A stretch of DNA of 23,375 bases, from NCBI GenBank assembly GCA_021441665.1, contig JAGYYN010039216.1, positions 1 through 23,375 on the forward strand, written 5' to 3'. Shown piece by piece: positions 20,873 to 23,375 of this stretch (the first letter of the stretch is position 1; the number at the start of each line of letters is the position of its first letter). This DNA comes from Euplotes cf. woodruffi 2 WChen-2021. Lineage: Eukaryota > Ciliophora > Spirotrichea > Euplotida > Euplotidae. The position numbers were made by a program, and so were the translations under genes. The notes beneath the pieces were generated by a model. It ran no database searches and was not told where the DNA came from. It worked only from the letters and a program-made list of their open reading frames with translations.

Positions 20873-20992
20873 AGTTGCTAAATAATTAAATAAAATCTAA
20901 CTCTACGAGTGTCTTACTATACCTCACGCTCTCAACAGTGGTTGAGGGAAGAATTGAAGTCGTAAAACTACTTATCATTATAAAACTAATAA

Positions 20993-21500
20993 TTACATGT
21001 TTTTAGTTTCCTCATCTTTATTAGTCGCTTCTTGGTTGTCAATCATATGGAAGGGCAAGACGTCTATGTGATTAGCAGCATGTCTTACTAGTTACGTGAT
21101 CTCGTGAGGAAGATACTTCTAGTTTCGTGCAGTCTCCGCTATCTGATTCTGACTGTTTGTCTAAATTACCAATTATGAAGCATTAATATACCCTGCTTGT
21201 AGCGGCTGCTCGCCATCTCCCGGTCTATAGATAAGCCACGTCTGCGTACCTTTAACCAGCCCGATTTCATTTGAGTTCATTGAAATCCGCTGCTGGAAAT
21301 TTGAAAGAATATTATCGCTTTTCTTATTTTTCTTATTTCCGCCTGATCTTTTTAGCCTTTTTCGCGCGGGGTTTTGGCCTCGGGGCTCGAATTTCCTCGA
21401 TTTCGTAAGATCACTAGATTTTGAAATTAGTGTTTGTTATTTGAAAAACCAAAATTTTTGGTGAGTGGAGGTAGGGAAATACGCGGGTTAAAAGATCCAT
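20993..21500 (-). CDS. Small basic, lysine-rich protein
   Basis: Exons: 21500-21483 (MDLLTR), 21413-21250, 21160-21089, 21063-20993; introns of 69, 89 and 25 nt, GT-AG, phases consistent, about 107 residues, stop TAA 20995-20993. One +1 shift at AAA-TAA (21338-21333) lies inside a strongly basic stretch (RAPRPKPRAKKAKKIRRK) that looks like a nuclear localisation or nucleic-acid-binding segment. The C-terminal half is acidic and polar (MIDNQEATNKDEETKNM). No family is recognised. If the 89-nt intron at 21249-21161 is kept, the frame instead reads TWLIYRPGDGEQPLQAGYI and stops at TAA soon after, so alternative splicing or a shorter product is possible. Its 3' end is 120 nt from the OSCA start. 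Confidence 0.55.
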
Positions 21501-22304
21501 AAATAAGTTTAAATTTTATGGTGGTGCTTGCTAATGTCAAATCTTATCTAACAATTCGATATTTTTGAACAATTAACATATGCAAGCTTAAATTGAAAGC
21601 AGCAACGGATCGAGAATGAATATGAATTTTACAAATGCATAACTTTTAAGGATAAAAGTTTGTGTTGAAAATCAAACAATATTTTGCTTAGTAGATTTGA
21701 ATTTATTATTGCTATTATGCAAAAGAACTCATTTTACTATTGATGTGAAAATCAAAGTAATATTTAATTAGTGTATTTGTATTGCTAATTCTGGTAAAGT
21801 TAAAATTTCTCTTATATATACTAAAACCTCACAAATAATAATGTATGGAAAATATACGAGAAAAAGCTAGACAAATACCTTCATTTTTAGTTTAATTTTT
21901 CTTTACTTAAAGCTGATATTAATTATTTTATAAGCATTTGTTGATAATTAACATTTATTACTCTAAAGTGTTTGATGTGATATTTTTTAGCTAAATAAAT
22001 CCATATCAAATATTTGAGACAAAGCTGCCTTATTACAATCAAAAATCTTTGGATAATATGAGTAATTTTGATTAAAATATTTTTTGATTAATTTTTCAAA
22101 AACAAGAGTCTTACTAAGCCTAAACACTAATATTATCCAAATTCAAATCGATAAAGTTTCAATAGTAAAATGTAAATAATTTGGATTTAATTTTTTTTAA
22201 CTAACCAACCAAATTATTTTTTTAAGTAAAATTTTTGTAATTTTAAAACCAACCACCACCAATTTTGAATAAATTTTTATCAAATTAAAATAATATTTTT
22301 AAAT
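21501..22304. other. AT-rich intergenic stretch with low-complexity runs
   Basis: No gene is seen. Base composition is extremely AT-rich, with T and A homopolymer runs around 22190-22320. It separates the small basic protein's start from the RING gene's 3' end. Confidence 0.55.
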
Positions 22305-23375
22305 TTATTTTTTTAATTTAAAACCAGTTCTTTTATAAAAATTTATAAATTTAGCTTTGAAATCGAAACAAAAAATAAAAGCAGTTAGTTGTGGTCTCTG
22401 CTTACATCTGATTTCGGAATGCTTAGTGAACGCTCGATAAATCTCGAACTGCTCCTCAGATCTGACGCTCTGTTGTTCGAGACTAATAAAGTTACTCACA
22501 CTGCTTACTGAGGATATTCGGAGATATAATCGATTTACTCTGCTCCACAGACTTATTTTAAAAAATTGTTGGTTTGCAACAGCTGCTTAGCATACTCCAA
22601 GTCGCTTTTGACACTGCTATCTTCTCAATCTGCAGTTTAACAAATTTATAATGCGAGAATAATGCAAAGTTTTATGTTTAGAGCAGAATTTACCTTCGTT
22701 TTTAAGGCTTTTCACTAATTTACTCCTTTTACTTTGAGAACTTTTCTTTTGTGAGCTTTTATTTCGCGAACTTTTATGAGAATATTTTGATTTATATGAT
22801 GAGCCATTTAAGGAAGACCTTGAATAGTCCATGTTAAAGAGGTCTTTACGACATAAAGGACAGTCTTGCTTTATAATAAGCCAGTTTTTAATTCAGTCTT
22901 CATGAAAAATATGATTTTCTGATCATTTAAGCTCAATTATACCTGTAATTTATAGTTAAAATTCTAAGCTTGCCTCATCTTTATCTTCAAAGTTAATCTG
23001 TCATATAGCTCAGATCTCCCTTCCGTTGTCTTTTTGTGACTTTTTCACATTTTTGTTATTAAACATTTTCTTGCCCTTTTTAAACACGATGCTTAAAAGA
23101 CTTGAGACTTTGGCTTGGTTATCTATATTCAAATAAAAGGGTTAAAAACTTGCCTTTGCGTCTAATCCTCATGCGTCTCATGCCAATGCGGTCTTTTGAC
23201 TCCTCGCCTTCACCTTCTCCCTCATCTTCCTCGTCGTCTTCGTCGTCTTGGGAGCCGTTGACAGTGTATTCTTCGAACTGAAGGGAGGACTCGTTATCTT
23301 CACTTTCTTCAGTATCTGCGAAGAGCTTTTCTCTCAAACTTCGAAGTCATCAAAACGAGGTGCAGCAGTAAATAC
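22305..23375 (-). CDS. RING-H2 finger protein, probable E3 ubiquitin ligase (5' partial)
   Basis: The gene enters from the right edge. Exons: 23375-23154, 23122-22974, 22942-22694, 22629-22305; introns of 31 (GC-AG), 31 (GC-AG) and 64 nt. Exon A reads a Cys-rich segment (YCCTSFCCLRSLREK), perhaps the end of a membrane region, then a very acidic tract (DDEDDEEDEGEGEGEES). The RING-H2 domain follows: CAIC (both TGA), then LKCSENHIFHEDC (both Cys TGA), KNWLIIKQDCPLCRKDL. After it come a Ser/Lys-rich segment and a polar tail. Three shifts are inferred: +2 at GTA-TAA (22942-22937), which gives DEVIELKC and the usual 14-residue spacing between the second and third Cys; +1 at AAA-TAA (22558-22553); +1 at GAG-TAA (22497-22492). 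The last about 60 residues run into AT-rich DNA and may instead be cut by an intron at GTAAGC (about 22408). Confidence 0.8.
22937..22942 (-). other. Probable +2 frameshift site GTA-TAA inside the RING-H2 domain
   Basis: After the GC-AG intron the exon opens GTA TAA. Skipping TA reads V then IELKCSENH, giving 14 residues between ligands 2 and 3, the commonest RING-H2 spacing. A +1 or no shift gives no RING. The alternative acceptor at 22927 (after GAG) also keeps phase without a shift but shortens the spacing to 11. Confidence 0.55.

Noticed and set aside
21368-21377. GGGGTTTTGG telomere-like 10-mer
   Set aside because: It falls inside an exon on the opposite strand and is explained by Pro-Lys-Pro-Arg codons.

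Overview
The window looks like genomic DNA of a spirotrich ciliate of the genus Euplotes (or a very close relative). Three independent sequence signals support this. First, TGA is read as cysteine: it fills 8 of 10 zinc-ligand Cys positions in a C2H2 zinc-finger protein, four of the Cys ligands of a RING-H2 domain, and the residue before HRD in a protein kinase. Second, conserved reading frames are repeatedly broken at AAA-TAA or AAA-TAG and resume exactly +1, the stop-codon frameshifting known to be widespread in Euplotes. Third, genes carry many tiny GT-AG introns (mostly 25-50 nt) with a few GC-AG ones. Euplotes macronuclear DNA is gene-sized, but this window holds about ten genes with no telomere arrays between them, so it most likely comes from the germline (micronuclear) genome; this is an inference.

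Layout: 1-162 (-) start of an unrecognised GC-rich gene running off the left edge; 1160-3809 (-) orphan coiled-coil-like protein, 8 exons, 4 frameshifts; 4380-6835 (+) five-finger C2H2 protein; 7128-9403 (-) calcium-dependent protein kinase (CDPK) with 4 frameshifts; 9524-11517 (+) orphan with 12 short exons; 11977-12521 (-) weak small gene; 13034-16530 (+) large low-complexity orphan; 16733-17791 (-) UDP-glucose 4-epimerase (GalE); 18354-20872 (-) OSCA/TMEM63 (CSC1-like) mechanosensitive channel with 2 frameshifts; 20993-21500 (-) small basic protein; 22305-23375 (-) RING-H2 protein, 5' end off the right edge.

The genes are not an operon and show no shared pathway. In a Euplotes life cycle each would be expected to end up on its own small macronuclear chromosome. 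CDPK (Ca2+ sensing) and the OSCA channel (possible Ca2+ entry) could act in the same signalling biology, but nothing in the sequence links them.

Exon models were built by hand from reading frame, splice-site phase and protein sense. With only TAA and TAG as stops, false open frames are common, so orphan gene models are less certain than CDPK, GalE, OSCA, zinc-finger and RING. No transposon, viral element, CRISPR array, rRNA or tRNA was recognised.
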